From: Streptomyces sp. NRRL WC-3626
Lineage (GTDB): Bacteria > Actinomycetota > Actinomycetes > Streptomycetales > Streptomycetaceae
Assembly (NCBI RefSeq): GCF_000718785.1
Contig: NZ_JOCA01000002.1
Span: 186,001 to 250,000 of the forward strand
DNA length: 64,000 nt
Direction: 5' to 3'
The translations under genes and the position numbers were made by a program. Of the stretch, positions 25,379-34,869 are shown piece by piece. The first letter of the stretch is position 1; each line of letters begins with the position of its first letter. The notes under the pieces are model-generated. The model did not search any database. It had not been told where the DNA came from and saw only the letters and a program-made list of their open reading frames with translations.

Positions 25379-25417
25379 ACCAAACCGACTGTCCAGAACG
25401 AATGAAGGAAGAACCCC

Positions 25418-25987
25418 ATGAACTCCACCAGGACCGCACGTGCGACGCGGACCAGGATCGCCGTGTCCGCCGCGGCCCTGGCCGCGGGTGCTCTCATGCT
25501 CACCGCCTGCAGCGGGAGCAGCGATGCTGCTTCCTCGCAGAGCCCCAGCAGCAGCCAGGCCTCCAGCTTCGACGGTGCCTACATCGCCATCACCGACGGG
25601 GCGCGCGGCGGCATCGCCGCAATCGACGGCCACAAGATCACGTACATCAACGTCACCGCTGGCGACCAGCAGTGCCAGCTGACCACGAAGGCCCTCGACG
25701 ACATCAAGCACGGCTCGATCGTCAAGGACGGCAAGACCGACAAGGGTCAGTACCAGGTTCTCTCAACCGGCACGATCAACGACAGCCGGACCAGTGTGCT
25801 CTGGGACGACGTCAACGGCTCCGACCAGACAGGCACTGACCCGGGATCCGGCTCGATCTCGATGTCGAACAGCATGATCACGCTCGGGTACACCTTCGCC
25901 TACTCGATCGACCAGGTCCAGCTCATCCCCGCCGACAGCGACCAGGCGAAGACCTTGATGGCCAAGGACTGCAACCAGCACAGCTGA
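25418..25987 (+). CDS. secreted lipoprotein
   Basis: 189 residues with GAAGGAAG before ATG 25418. The signal peptide has an Arg-rich n-region, the core VSAAALAAGALM and lipobox LTACS. A Ser/Gln linker (SSDAASSQSPSSSQASS) leads to a domain with AYIAITDGARGGIAAIDGHK, ITYINVTAGDQQCQ and MAKDCNQHS; the two cysteines may pair. Residues 100-130 contain TGTINDSRTSVLWDDVNGS. Family not recognised. It is co-directional with the membrane protein upstream and ends at a strong bidirectional terminator. Confidence 0.7.
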   Translation: MNSTRTARATRTRIAVSAAALAAGALMLTACSGSSDAASSQSPSSSQASSFDGAYIAITDGARGGIAAIDGHKITYINVTAGDQQCQLTTKALDDIKHGSIVKDGKTDKGQYQVLSTGTINDSRTSVLWDDVNGSDQTGTDPGSGSISMSNSMITLGYTFAYSIDQVQLIPADSDQAKTLMAKDCNQHS

Positions 25988-26009
25988 TTGCCGCACCACC
26001 CCAGGCAGC

Positions 26010-26046
26010 ACAGAACCCCCTGGACATCACGTCCACGGGGTTCTGT
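26010..26046. terminator. bidirectional terminator
   Basis: ACAGAACCCCC-TGGAC (26010-26025) pairs with GTCCA-CGGGGTTCTGT (26031-26046), a stem of about 15 bp with one C/C mismatch. CTTTTC follows on the plus strand. It separates the plus-strand lipoprotein gene from the convergent minus-strand secretion operon and can serve both. Confidence 0.75.
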
Positions 26047-26060
26047 CTTTTCTCTGACAC

Positions 26061-26540
26061 CTACTCCTGGAGCTGCTGCGCCCGGTACTCCTCAATCGTC
26101 TCCGGTGGCCGGCCGTACTTCGGCGCGTGCTGCTCGGCGAAATCCAGCTCAGCCCACGCTGCCGACTGCCGGATCCTCGACCGGGCGACCACGACGAACA
26201 CCGCGGCACTGATGGCGATGTTGAGCAGACACCACCCAGCCAGCAACGCCGTCAGCACCACAGGCAGACCGTCCTCGATCGCCATGGTGACCAGAACGAC
26301 CAAGCCTGCGCTGTTGCCCAAGAGGCTGGCCACGTACCCCTCGAACGTGCCGGACAGGTGCGCCAGAGTCCGCGGCTCGTCGCGATGCCGCACAGCGCGC
26401 ATCATCTCGCCGACGAACACCACGGTGGCCACAGCCGCCGCAGTGCTCAATGCCAGTTCGCGGATCCCGGTGATCCACCATCGCGCCGAGCGACACCAGC
26501 CACGCGGGAAAACGCCGCGAAGCCTCGATCCCAGCCTCAT
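26061..26540 (-). CDS. small membrane protein at the end of the secretion operon
   Basis: 159 residues from ATG 26540, which has GGAGAAGGGGAAG upstream; an in-frame ATG at 26612 lacks a binding site. Three membrane helices are visible: LALSTAAAVATVVFVGEM, LLGNSAGLVVLVTMAI and VLTALLAGWCLLNIAISAAV. The C-terminus is cytoplasmic and charged (AEQHAPKYGRPPETIEEYRA). It is the last gene of the minus-strand type IV secretion-like operon, about 100 bases after the large channel-like protein. Family not recognised. Confidence 0.6.
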   Translation of the reverse strand: MRLGSRLRGVFPRGWCRSARWWITGIRELALSTAAAVATVVFVGEMMRAVRHRDEPRTLAHLSGTFEGYVASLLGNSAGLVVLVTMAIEDGLPVVLTALLAGWCLLNIAISAAVFVVVARSRIRQSAAWAELDFAEQHAPKYGRPPETIEEYRAQQLQE

Positions 26541-26642
26541 GCTCTTCCCCTTCTCCTCCTGCCGCGCAAAGACGACGCACCCGGTGAGGACGACCATTGC
26601 GTTCATCCTCAACGGGTGCGTCAGCCCTCCACGCTCGCCCGA

Positions 26643-29600
26643 TCAGTCCTGCCGCTTCTCGCGTCGGCCCCGGCGAAGACCACCGGCCGGCCGCTGCTGC
26701 GGCTCCGGAGTCTCCACGCTCTGAGGAGCCGGATCGGCAACCCGGCGCGGACGGGGACGAGGGCGCGGAACCGGAGCCTGCCGCGGCGAAGAAGCCGGTG
26801 CAGGAGCCGACGTCCGCGGAGTCTGAGCCCGCGGGGCGGGCGCCTGGCGCGGCGTCGGCGTCGCCGCCTGGATCGCACCCGGCTGACGCGCTGCCTGCGT
26901 CCGAGCCGGAGTCCGCGCACCAGGCGCAGCCGGAGTCTGACCCGAAACCGGAGCGGCCACGGGACGAGGAGCCGACGTTCCGGCTCCCAGCTGCCTCGGA
27001 GCCGGGGTGCCCTGAGCGGAGCGCGTCGGACGCGTGCTCGGCGAGGCTGGCTGCTCGAAAGCAGGGACAGGCACAAGAGCAGGAGTAGCTCCGCCGCTGA
27101 AGCGCTGCGGTGCAGCCTGCTGGTTGCCGCCCTGCTGCCTCTGCGCACCCTGGGCATCCATGCCGAACTGCGCCGGGCCCGTCTGACCGGCGACGGTCCT
27201 ACGGCCTCCGCTGGTGGGAACAGAACCAGCGCTGCTCTGCCCCTGAGCACCACCGCGAGAACTCGACGGCTCCGTCGACGAGGCCAGAACCTCGCCGGGG
27301 ATGACCTTGTTGCCGTCCGAGGTGTACCCGAGGTTCGACAGGCCGCCCTGGTTGCTCAGGCCCAGCGCCGTCTGCTTGTCAGAGTGCGAGCTGCCCGCTC
27401 CACCACTCGTCAGCTGCAGCGGGCCACCCTTGTCGTCGGGGCCGTCACTCTGGCCGGACGCGCCCAGGGCACCAGCAGGACCGCTGCCGCCCGGCAGAGC
27501 CTTGGCGTCACCGCCGCCGCCACCGCTGCCAGGACCACCGTCCAGTGCCGGGCTGTTCGGATCGCCCGGGCCACCCTCGCCGCCGCCCTCCAGGGCCAGC
27601 GCCTGGTTGCCCGCGGTCAGCGCCGTGGGGTCGCTGTTCGTACCGCCGGCGTTCGTCGACGCCGTCTTGCCCGCGGGCTTGCCCGTGCTCGGAGACGCCG
27701 GGCCGCTGGTCTTGCTGTTGAACCCGTTGGCGAGCTTGTTGCCCATGGCCATACCCGCGCCGGCCCCTGCACCTGTGGCCAGAGCAGGCATCAGCCCACC
27801 CTTGTCCGGCTTCGGCGCGGAGTTGGTCTCCAGGAACTTGTCCACGAGCTTGGTGACCACCTCGTCCATCGCCTGCAGCACCGTCTTGCGGACCCGCAGC
27901 AGAGCGAAGGTGATGCCCATGATCATCAGCGACGAGATGAGTGTCAGGATCACCACGATGGTCCCGCCGAGCGCAGCGCTGCCCCACAGGCCGCCCGGGC
28001 TCATGAAGCTCGACACGGGCCCGGCCATGATGTCCGGGACCGAGATCAGGAACTCCGAGACGAACTGGTAGATGAACAGCGTGACGAGGACCTCCAGGAT
28101 CAGCGCCATGGAGTAGACGATTACCTTGGCGATCGCGGCCATCGCGCCCAACGTCGCGAACGGCACGGCCGCTACGAGGCCGAAAATCCGCTTGACCGAG
28201 CCGGCCAGCATGCCGATGGCGTACCAGAAGCCGAGCAGGACGATGGAGCCCAGGACCGTGGCTGCGTTGGACCAGTACATGAACTTCGCCGGCCCCGTGC
28301 CCACCTGGCTGACGGCCATGTGGTTCTCGCGGGTGAAGCCGGACGTGGCGTTGTTCGAGCTGTACATGTTCAGCGAGCTGGGGCTGAACCCGGTGTTGAG
28401 GTAGTTGTACGCCGCCAGGGGAGACAGGTTGCACGAGGAGGGCGTCTTGCCCACCGTGAAGCCGCAGCCGGCCTTGGTCCCCGTCGTCGTGAAGACCGTC
28501 GAGTCCTTGCCGGGACGAGAGGAGGTCAGGCCCGTGCCGTCGGTCGAGATCACCGGGTGATCCACCGGCTTCGGCCCCTTCTCCTCACCGAAATCCTCCA
28601 CGTCGCCGTAGCTGTCCTTGTCGACGAACCAGCTCTTCTTGACATCCGCGCTCTCGTCCAGCTGCGTGATCGAGCTCTTGATCCCCGACTCGAAGTCGGA
28701 AGCTGCGATCTCGTTGCTGCCGATGTACTTGCCGATGATCCCGAAGGTCGAGAACACCGCCTTGAAGTCGTCCGACGCACCGGTGCCGACGGAGACCGTG
28801 CCGTCCTTCCAGGCCGACTCGGCGTCGTTGGCCTTCGTGCCGATGCTGATGCCGTTGAACGTCGCTCCGTGGGACTGCTTGTTGATCGCCAGCGCGCTCG
28901 TGCGCACCGACATCATCGCGTCAGAGCTCGCCTGGTCGCCGTTCCAGGAGACAGTGGCCTGGTCCGGGATCCCGAGGCGGTCGTTCATCATCCACGCCTC
29001 GAAGTCGACGTACGTGCTCAGCACGACGCGCGTCGGACCGGCATGCTGGCCGAGAACCGAGTTGTCGAACTTGTCGAGCACGCTGGTGTACATCGAACCG
29101 ATGAGCGGCAGACCGACGCCGATGAAGACGACGCGCACGATGAGCTTCTTGATCGCCGAACCCCGGTCCATCTTCTTGAACATGACCAGGCCGAGGAGCA
29201 GGAAGCCGATGAAGATCGGCACCAGCACTTGCCACGAGATATCGACAAGCAGGCCATACCAGCCACTGATCCAGTGCTGGAGGCCCGAGAGCGCGCCGCC
29301 TCCGGTGTCACCTCCCGTCATCCCGTCGGCGAAGGTCGGATTGACCGCCCTGACCGCCTGGTAGAACCACATGAAGGGGTTGATGAGCTTCAGGAACTGG
29401 AGGACGACGTAGAACAGCGTGCCGACCGCCAGTGCCAGGGCGTAGAGGACCCAGATGATGGAGCCTCCGATCACGCTGACGATCTGGCCGCCGATGCCCG
29501 AGGACATCGTGTCCAGGCCGAGGTCGTTGTTCGCGGCCCCGAAGTGCGCGTAGTCGAGCATGCCCGAGTACTTCGCGTTGCCCTTGTCGTCTTTCGCGGC

Positions 29601-30014
29601 CAGAGTCTCGTACGTGACGGTCTGGGAGGACCCCGAGACCTCGGCGAAGAACCAGCCCACGATGTTGCCCAGGCTGAAATCCGGGTCGGCGTAGCCGAGC
29701 ATGGAGCCGCCCGAGGCCGGGCTGCCGACGACCGGCTTCCACTTGTCGTGCATGCCCTTGTCGTTCGACGGCGAGTTCTCCTCGCTGAAGTACGAGCTCG
29801 CATTCGAAGCCAGCTGGTAGAGGCTGTAGTTGTCGCGCTCCTTCTGGTCGTCCGCGGACGCTGGCGAAGAGGCAGCCATCATGAGGACCGGCACGAACAG
29901 CGCGGCCAGGAGCACGAGGGCGAGCCCGCGCGCGAGCCTGCCCTGGCGGGCTCCGCCACCGCCGGGGCCGGCCCAGGCACGCATCCGCGCCACCGCCGTG
30001 ATCGTCCCGTTCAT
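26643..30014 (-). CDS. large polytopic VirB6/TrbL-like conjugal transfer protein
   Basis: 1123 residues from ATG 30014, with AGGGGAGAG upstream; ATG 30062 also overlaps the previous stop (ATGA). A signal peptide (LALVLLAALFVPVLMMAASS) opens the protein. Membrane helices follow at about residues 170-200 and 250-320, and again in a cluster at about 600-740 (SIVLLGFWYAIGMLAG, VIVYSMALILEVLVTLFIYQ). Between them lies a large extracellular Ser/Asp-rich region. The last 350 residues are Gly, Pro, Ala and Gln-rich and disordered. This plan fits the inner-membrane channel protein of actinobacterial type IV secretion systems. Neighbours (VirB4-like and TcpE-like) agree. Confidence 0.7.
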   Translation of the reverse strand: MNGTITAVARMRAWAGPGGGGARQGRLARGLALVLLAALFVPVLMMAASSPASADDQKERDNYSLYQLASNASSYFSEENSPSNDKGMHDKWKPVVGSPASGGSMLGYADPDFSLGNIVGWFFAEVSGSSQTVTYETLAAKDDKGNAKYSGMLDYAHFGAANNDLGLDTMSSGIGGQIVSVIGGSIIWVLYALALAVGTLFYVVLQFLKLINPFMWFYQAVRAVNPTFADGMTGGDTGGGALSGLQHWISGWYGLLVDISWQVLVPIFIGFLLLGLVMFKKMDRGSAIKKLIVRVVFIGVGLPLIGSMYTSVLDKFDNSVLGQHAGPTRVVLSTYVDFEAWMMNDRLGIPDQATVSWNGDQASSDAMMSVRTSALAINKQSHGATFNGISIGTKANDAESAWKDGTVSVGTGASDDFKAVFSTFGIIGKYIGSNEIAASDFESGIKSSITQLDESADVKKSWFVDKDSYGDVEDFGEEKGPKPVDHPVISTDGTGLTSSRPGKDSTVFTTTGTKAGCGFTVGKTPSSCNLSPLAAYNYLNTGFSPSSLNMYSSNNATSGFTRENHMAVSQVGTGPAKFMYWSNAATVLGSIVLLGFWYAIGMLAGSVKRIFGLVAAVPFATLGAMAAIAKVIVYSMALILEVLVTLFIYQFVSEFLISVPDIMAGPVSSFMSPGGLWGSAALGGTIVVILTLISSLMIMGITFALLRVRKTVLQAMDEVVTKLVDKFLETNSAPKPDKGGLMPALATGAGAGAGMAMGNKLANGFNSKTSGPASPSTGKPAGKTASTNAGGTNSDPTALTAGNQALALEGGGEGGPGDPNSPALDGGPGSGGGGGDAKALPGGSGPAGALGASGQSDGPDDKGGPLQLTSGGAGSSHSDKQTALGLSNQGGLSNLGYTSDGNKVIPGEVLASSTEPSSSRGGAQGQSSAGSVPTSGGRRTVAGQTGPAQFGMDAQGAQRQQGGNQQAAPQRFSGGATPALVPVPAFEQPASPSTRPTRSAQGTPAPRQLGAGTSAPRPVAAPVSGQTPAAPGARTPARTQAARQPGAIQAATPTPRQAPAPRAQTPRTSAPAPASSPRQAPVPRPRPRPRRVADPAPQSVETPEPQQRPAGGLRRGRREKRQD

Positions 30015-30058
30015 CGTCTCTCCCCTGCTCCTCGCCTTCGTATCAGCGCTGACCTCGT

Positions 30059-32362
30059 TCATGCCTTGACCAGCTTCTTGGGCTTTGGCTTCCTCGCTGG
30101 CCGCCTTGCGCCGTCCTCAGGCTCCTGCAGGCTCTTCTTGCCGTCGCGGCGCTTGCCCCCGTCGCTCTGGCCCGCGTCAGGCTCGCCGTCGCCGCCCTCG
30201 CTGTGCTTCCGGATGCTGGTGAGGTTCGCGCCCGGTGCAGGCTTGTCGTGCATGATCGCGTCCATCCGCGCCGCCTCTTCGGCCCTTGCCGCCTCCAGGC
30301 GGACCTGCCTGCGTTGGGCCTCGCGGTAGGGGTTGATCCCCAGTGCCAGGTCCAGGTGGAAGACCACGTTGGAGACGCCCCGGCGCAGATACGTGAGGTT
30401 CTCGCCCTTGGTCGTGATGAGCTGGGCGAGATCCGGTGGAATCCGCTGGTGCAGCTGCTTCTGGTACTCCGCCACCGTGCCGTCGCGCATCGGGCCGAAG
30501 AGCGTGTAGTCCGCGGCGTCGAACTTGTTGAAGTCGCTGTCGGCCAGCATCGTGTCGACGTCGTTGTAGCTGTAGACCACCCGGCCGCCACGCTCGTACA
30601 TATGGTCGAACTGGTCCTTGATGTACTTCTTCACCCGGTCGTCGATGTGCTCGGTGCCGTGGATGATCACCGTGTCGCCGAGCCCCAGCTTGCCAACGGC
30701 GAAGCCGACGATGTTCACCAGTTGCGCCATCGCCACGCCCTTGCCGCGGCGCATGAGCCGCGAGAAGTCGTAGACCACGCGCCGCGAATCCCGGACCCCG
30801 TCCACGGCCGAGGCCGTGTGGTTGTTGAACAGGTCGCCGTTGGTGCTCAGCATCGCGTTGGCGATGCCCCTGAGCACGTTGTAGGCGCGCAGCTGGTCCG
30901 GGTCGGTCTTGCTGGAGTTCAGCAGTGCCTTGTGCGCGGTTGCCAAGTAGGAGACGAACATCTGAAGACGCGGCACCTGGGTGTGCGGGATGTTCACCAC
31001 GCGCAGGCGGTGACGCTGCTCCTTGGCGTTGTGCCGCCACATGCCCTGCTCGATGTAGAAGTCGGTCGCGGTGTCTTCGAGGGCGCTGCGGATGATCGAA
31101 CCGATCGCTCCGTCGCTGGTCTCGTAGAGCTGCTCGAACATCAGCTTGAGCTTCTCCATCTGGGCGGAGAAGACCATGAGCTCGTCCTCCTCCTCGCCGA
31201 ACATCTCGAACATGTTCACATCACCCTGATTCAGGTCCACGCGCGAGGTGAGCCGCTCGAACTTCGGGCCGAGCTTGTCGAGGTTCGCTCCGTCGAGGAT
31301 GAGGTGGACGACCTGGCCGTTGTTCAGCAGCGCCGCCTGAGAGATCTTCGAGCACCACATATTGGCCACCCGCTGGCGGTCGAGGTACTCGCTGAGCGTG
31401 GCATCGGCGACGATCGCGCTGTGGTCGTAGGCGTTGACGTCCATGAGTACGGCGCTGTTGTTGACGTCGCCGACCATGTAGCCGACGTACTCGCCGCCCT
31501 TGTCGTTCAGGCCGTTGGTCACCAGCGAGTACGAGCCGGCCAGCTCGGTCGAGGTGAAGTGGAAGCCCTTGCCCTTCTTCTTCTCGTTGTTCTTCCAAAG
31601 GCCCGAGAGCTCCTGACGCTGCTCGCCAGCGTAGGGCGCAGCCTTCAGCGTGCCGAATCGGTCGATGTACAGACGCGTGACCCGGTCGATCGTGTCGTCC
31701 AGGGTCGCCAGATCGGGGGCCTTGAGGAAGAGCCGGTTGTGCACCGAGAGGTAGCTCGCACCGTCCTGGATCTCGCCGATCGTGATCCCGAGGTCACCGG
31801 AGATCTTCGCGGCCTTGCGCTTGGAGGAGGTCGTGCCCGTCTCCTCCTGCTCGTTCGCATCCAGCCGGTCCAGCTTCTCCGACTGCTTGGTGTACGAGTC
31901 GATCCACTTCTCATCCATCCGCTTGACCTGCTCAAGCACGACGGCGGTGACCCGCTCGTCCAGGCCGTCCGGGATCCGGTCGATACCCCAGAAGGCGGCG
32001 AAGTTGTCGTGCGCGGCGTCGTCGTGGAAGTACGCCAGGATGCAGGCGACCGAGCCGTCGACCTCGAAGTAGTCGGAGCGGAAGAGGTACTTCTCCTTCG
32101 GCTTCAGCGCGAGCAGGTGAGGGTAGGCGTCGAACGTACCCTGGAGGTGCTTCACCTCCCGGCGGCGCTGCCACCAGTTCTTCTTCGGCTCGGCGGCCTC
32201 ATCGGCTGCGCCGTCCGCCGGCGCAGCGTCCTGCACGCCCTCAGCCTGAGCAGCACCGTCCGCGCGCAGATCATCGACCACAAGCTCCGCGGTCTCATTC
32301 GTCTCGTCAGGCTTCTTTCCCGGAATGCCGAGCTGTGCCCGGACTTTCGTCATCAGCGCCAT
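30059..32362 (-). CDS. VirB4-like conjugal transfer protein without a Walker A motif
   Basis: 767 residues from ATG 32362 (GAAGGACACC upstream). Residues about 65-240 match the N-terminal domain of VirB4/TraC-like proteins. The ATPase part is recognisable by layout: VNAYDHSAIVADATLSEYLD, then VVHLILDGANLDKL, then RRVVYDFSRLMRRGKGVAMA, VIIHGTEHIDD and an arginine-finger-like region. No GxxxxGK(S/T) exists anywhere. At the Walker A position the chain reads VADATLSEYLDRQRV, and the Walker B acidic pair is replaced by HGTEH. It is probably a non-hydrolysing structural paralogue of VirB4. The C-terminal 90 residues are charged and disordered. Confidence 0.75.
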   Translation of the reverse strand: MALMTKVRAQLGIPGKKPDETNETAELVVDDLRADGAAQAEGVQDAAPADGAADEAAEPKKNWWQRRREVKHLQGTFDAYPHLLALKPKEKYLFRSDYFEVDGSVACILAYFHDDAAHDNFAAFWGIDRIPDGLDERVTAVVLEQVKRMDEKWIDSYTKQSEKLDRLDANEQEETGTTSSKRKAAKISGDLGITIGEIQDGASYLSVHNRLFLKAPDLATLDDTIDRVTRLYIDRFGTLKAAPYAGEQRQELSGLWKNNEKKKGKGFHFTSTELAGSYSLVTNGLNDKGGEYVGYMVGDVNNSAVLMDVNAYDHSAIVADATLSEYLDRQRVANMWCSKISQAALLNNGQVVHLILDGANLDKLGPKFERLTSRVDLNQGDVNMFEMFGEEEDELMVFSAQMEKLKLMFEQLYETSDGAIGSIIRSALEDTATDFYIEQGMWRHNAKEQRHRLRVVNIPHTQVPRLQMFVSYLATAHKALLNSSKTDPDQLRAYNVLRGIANAMLSTNGDLFNNHTASAVDGVRDSRRVVYDFSRLMRRGKGVAMAQLVNIVGFAVGKLGLGDTVIIHGTEHIDDRVKKYIKDQFDHMYERGGRVVYSYNDVDTMLADSDFNKFDAADYTLFGPMRDGTVAEYQKQLHQRIPPDLAQLITTKGENLTYLRRGVSNVVFHLDLALGINPYREAQRRQVRLEAARAEEAARMDAIMHDKPAPGANLTSIRKHSEGGDGEPDAGQSDGGKRRDGKKSLQEPEDGARRPARKPKPKKLVKA

Positions 32363-32408
32363 GGTGTCCTTCGTTCGTTCCTCGTCGTGGTGGCCGGCCT
32401 GGCGCTGG

Positions 32409-33308
32409 TCAGTTCAGCGACGCCTTGAGATCGAGCAGTTCGTCGTCGATGCCCTGGTAGAAGACCCGGAGCATCGGCAGGGCCTCCTCGCGGTCGAGCA
32501 TCGTGGCTTCCTTGATCATCAGAGTCGAGCCGCCGACCTCGGCCTGGAGGACCTGGTGCCCCTTGCGCAGTGCGTCGGTGTTCTTGCCCTTGAGCAGCAG
32601 GTACTGGTGGATCGAGGTGAACTTCCCGCCCACGTGCTGCGTGAGAATGTCGTATTGCTCGTTCTGCAGCTCGATCAGATCGGGATCGCGGACCTGCAGG
32701 GCCTGGTTGCGCCGTTCCAGGTTCGCCACCTGGTGGTAGACCCGCTGCGGCTCCTTTGTCGTGATGAAGCTGTGCTCGCAGGCCGTCTCGACCTTGCGCC
32801 AGAAGGAGTCGACCCGATCGAGGATCCCGACCCGGTCCTCGTCGAAGAGCAGGTAGCTAGCCGAGCCGACGACCAGGTAGACCCGACCTTCGCCGCCGTC
32901 GGAGAAGTGGATCAGCCCGTCCTCGTCGATCCCGTCGATGCCGACGATCGAGTAGAAGTCCGTGGGGTTCGAGCCGCGACGGGTGAAGACATGGCGGGCC
33001 TTCAGCGGCAGGTAAGCCAGGAAGGCTGGTACGCGCATGATGCGCAGCTCCTTCGTCTTCATCAGCCCGCCGAAGTAGGCGATCGCCGCCAGTCCCCAGA
33101 GGACGAAGAACGTGATGGCGACTGGGCCCGAGCTCGCGACGAACGTCGACGTGCTGAACCACAGCAGGGCGAGGATGCCGCCGCCGAAGAAGAGCAGTTG
33201 CTTGATCGGGGAGGGCTTGGCCGCCCACCCTCCCTTGCTCAGCGTGATCTCGTGGTCGAGGAAGCTCCTGTTCAGCGAACTCGGCACCTTATAGGACAGT
33301 TTCGCCAT
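32409..33308 (-). CDS. TcpE/VirB3-like membrane protein of conjugation operon
   Basis: 299 residues; GGGGGGAGATGAGAG precedes ATG 33308. Residues 36-80 hold two adjacent membrane helices, QLLFFGGGILALLWF and AITFFVLWGLAAIAYFGGLM, as in VirB3 or TcpE. The rest is cytoplasmic: DFYSIVGIDGIDEDGLIHFS, then VYLVVGSASYLLFDEDRVGI, resembling the start of VirB4-type domains. A fusion or scaffold role next to the VirB4-like protein is likely. It is the first gene of the operon, and a candidate operator lies 80-110 bases upstream. Confidence 0.65.
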   Translation of the reverse strand: MAKLSYKVPSSLNRSFLDHEITLSKGGWAAKPSPIKQLLFFGGGILALLWFSTSTFVASSGPVAITFFVLWGLAAIAYFGGLMKTKELRIMRVPAFLAYLPLKARHVFTRRGSNPTDFYSIVGIDGIDEDGLIHFSDGGEGRVYLVVGSASYLLFDEDRVGILDRVDSFWRKVETACEHSFITTKEPQRVYHQVANLERRNQALQVRDPDLIELQNEQYDILTQHVGGKFTSIHQYLLLKGKNTDALRKGHQVLQAEVGGSTLMIKEATMLDREEALPMLRVFYQGIDDELLDLKASLN

Positions 33309-33388
33309 GAATCTCTCATCTCCCCCCTGCAGCCTTAATGGCCATTGCTCGTTCTATCGAAAAGTCCTCATACGTGAGGTGTGTAGAT

Positions 33389-33420
33389 GGCATCCTATCT
33401 CAGATAGGTCATTTGAATCG
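33389..33420 (-). promoter_or_regulatory. shared plasmid operator upstream of the secretion operon
   Basis: GGCATCCTAT (33389-33398) is followed after 12 bases by ATTTGAAT (33411-33418), in an AT-rich island within GC-rich DNA. The same GGCATCCTAT...ATTGAAT layout occurs at 57223-57249. CTATCT/AGATAG inside it forms a dyad. It lies about 80 bases upstream of the operon's first ATG. Confidence 0.5.
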
Positions 33421-33506
33421 AGAATGAAAGGGGCTTGAATGGAGACGTTCGATGGCTCGGACTGGCGAGTCCGGGTTATCGGGTGTCGTCTGAGCGGCTG
33501 GCATGA

Positions 33507-34607
33507 TCCGTCCGCGGGCCGCTGGATCCGGACGACGCCCACCGGTGCCTCACACACCTCGCCTGCGACCTGCGCCGCCTGGGCACGCATGATCTCGCCT
33601 GGTGGCAGCTCTGCCGCTGGTGTCAGCCGCTCGCCCGTCCGTGGGCAGGGTCCCTGCTGTGGGGAACCGTCGCGTGCCTGCTCTACGTCCTCGGCGTCGC
33701 ACCGTGGGCGGTCACCTCCGGCGTCCCCCTGCGGGCCTACGCCAATGCGTTCCTGTGGTTCGACTTTCCCTGGGTGGTGGCTCTGATCGTCATGCACCTT
33801 GCCGCGGCCTGGCTCGGCGCCAGGACGTGGTGTAGGGAGCACGCTGTCCTTGCGGCGGCGGTCGCGCGTACCTGCGGCGGGCTGGTGGGAGTCGCGGGGT
33901 CCGTGTGGGCGCTCTTTCCCGACCTGCTCAGGTGGGACGTCTTCTTCTCCGCGCTCGTCTGGCTCGGATTCACGTCGCTCATGGTGCTCCTCCGCACGGG
34001 ACTGCCTGCCTCGCCCCGAACACCGAGCCGTGAAACCCTCATCCTGGCCAACCTGGGCTGCAGGCTGCGCCGTACGGCGACTACGGTGGCTGTCGCCGCG
34101 GTTCTGGGCGGCTGTGGCCCGTCCACGTTCTCGTTCATGGTGGACGGGCACACGCCACCGAGGATCTGGCTCTACGGCATCTTCATCGGCACCGTGCTGG
34201 CGCTGGGCCAGTCGACACTGCGATGGGTGAACGCCGCGGACTCCAGGGACGACCTGAGCACCCAGGCCAAGCTTGTTTGCGGCGATCGGCTCGTCAAGGT
34301 GATCAGCTGCGTCATCGGCTCCCTCCTGTTCCTCCGGTCCCGCACAGCCCTGGATGTCGTCGAGCATCAAGAGTCCAGCGCGGCGACAACGTTCCTGGGG
34401 AGCTTCGACGACCACCCCCGGAGCGTCTGCGCCTTCGGCGTGGTACTCGCCGTCATCCCCTACTCATGGCCTCGCTACACCGTCACGCTCTGTCTCATGG
34501 CGGCGGGAGGCTGCACTGGCAGCCGCGGATGTTCCTGGCCGACTGTCACCGGCTCGGAGTCCTTCGCCAGGTCGGTACCGTCTGTCAATTCCGTCGCGCG
34601 CATCTGA
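33507..34607 (+). pseudogene. membrane protein gene lacking a start
   Basis: One plus-strand frame is open from just after TGA 33504-33506 to 34607 and reads like a real protein: LTHLACDLRRLGTHDLAWWQ, then WGTVACLLYVLGVAPWAVTS and VALIVMHLAAAWLGARTW, with more hydrophobic segments to about residue 330. No ATG, GTG or TTG with a binding site exists near its 5' end, and the first in-frame ATG (33792) would remove at least one helix. The 5' end has probably been lost or shifted; upstream, another frame starts at ATG 33439. The last 30 residues are unusual and may also be out of frame. Family not recognised. Confidence 0.45.
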
Positions 34608-34869
34608 GGGATCGCCTCGCAGTGGGCCCGACTCGGCCTACCCACCCACGAGTCACTACGCCGACGGACCCTACTTGCCAGGCGATGCCGCCGCCTCCTG
34701 ATGTGAGGTCACCAAGAACAGATGGCTGCTCTTGTGCCCGATGGTCCGGTGGCCCTGCAGTCGGGCGACGGCCTCGGACCGCACCCTGTACCGGCCCGCA
34801 GCAGCCTGGAAACCCACACACCTCTTACTCATCACCCGGACACCGGCGCCACCGGCCGGGCCTGAGCAC

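Noticed and set aside
26127-30329. 1400-codon open frame on the plus strand
   Set aside because: It is antisense to the VirB6-like gene and made of Arg/Ala/Leu-rich low-complexity sequence; the minus-strand protein has signal peptide and membrane helices.
30203-32428. 741-codon plus-strand frame
   Set aside because: Antisense shadow of the VirB4-like gene; Val/Leu/Glu-rich composition and no ribosome binding site.
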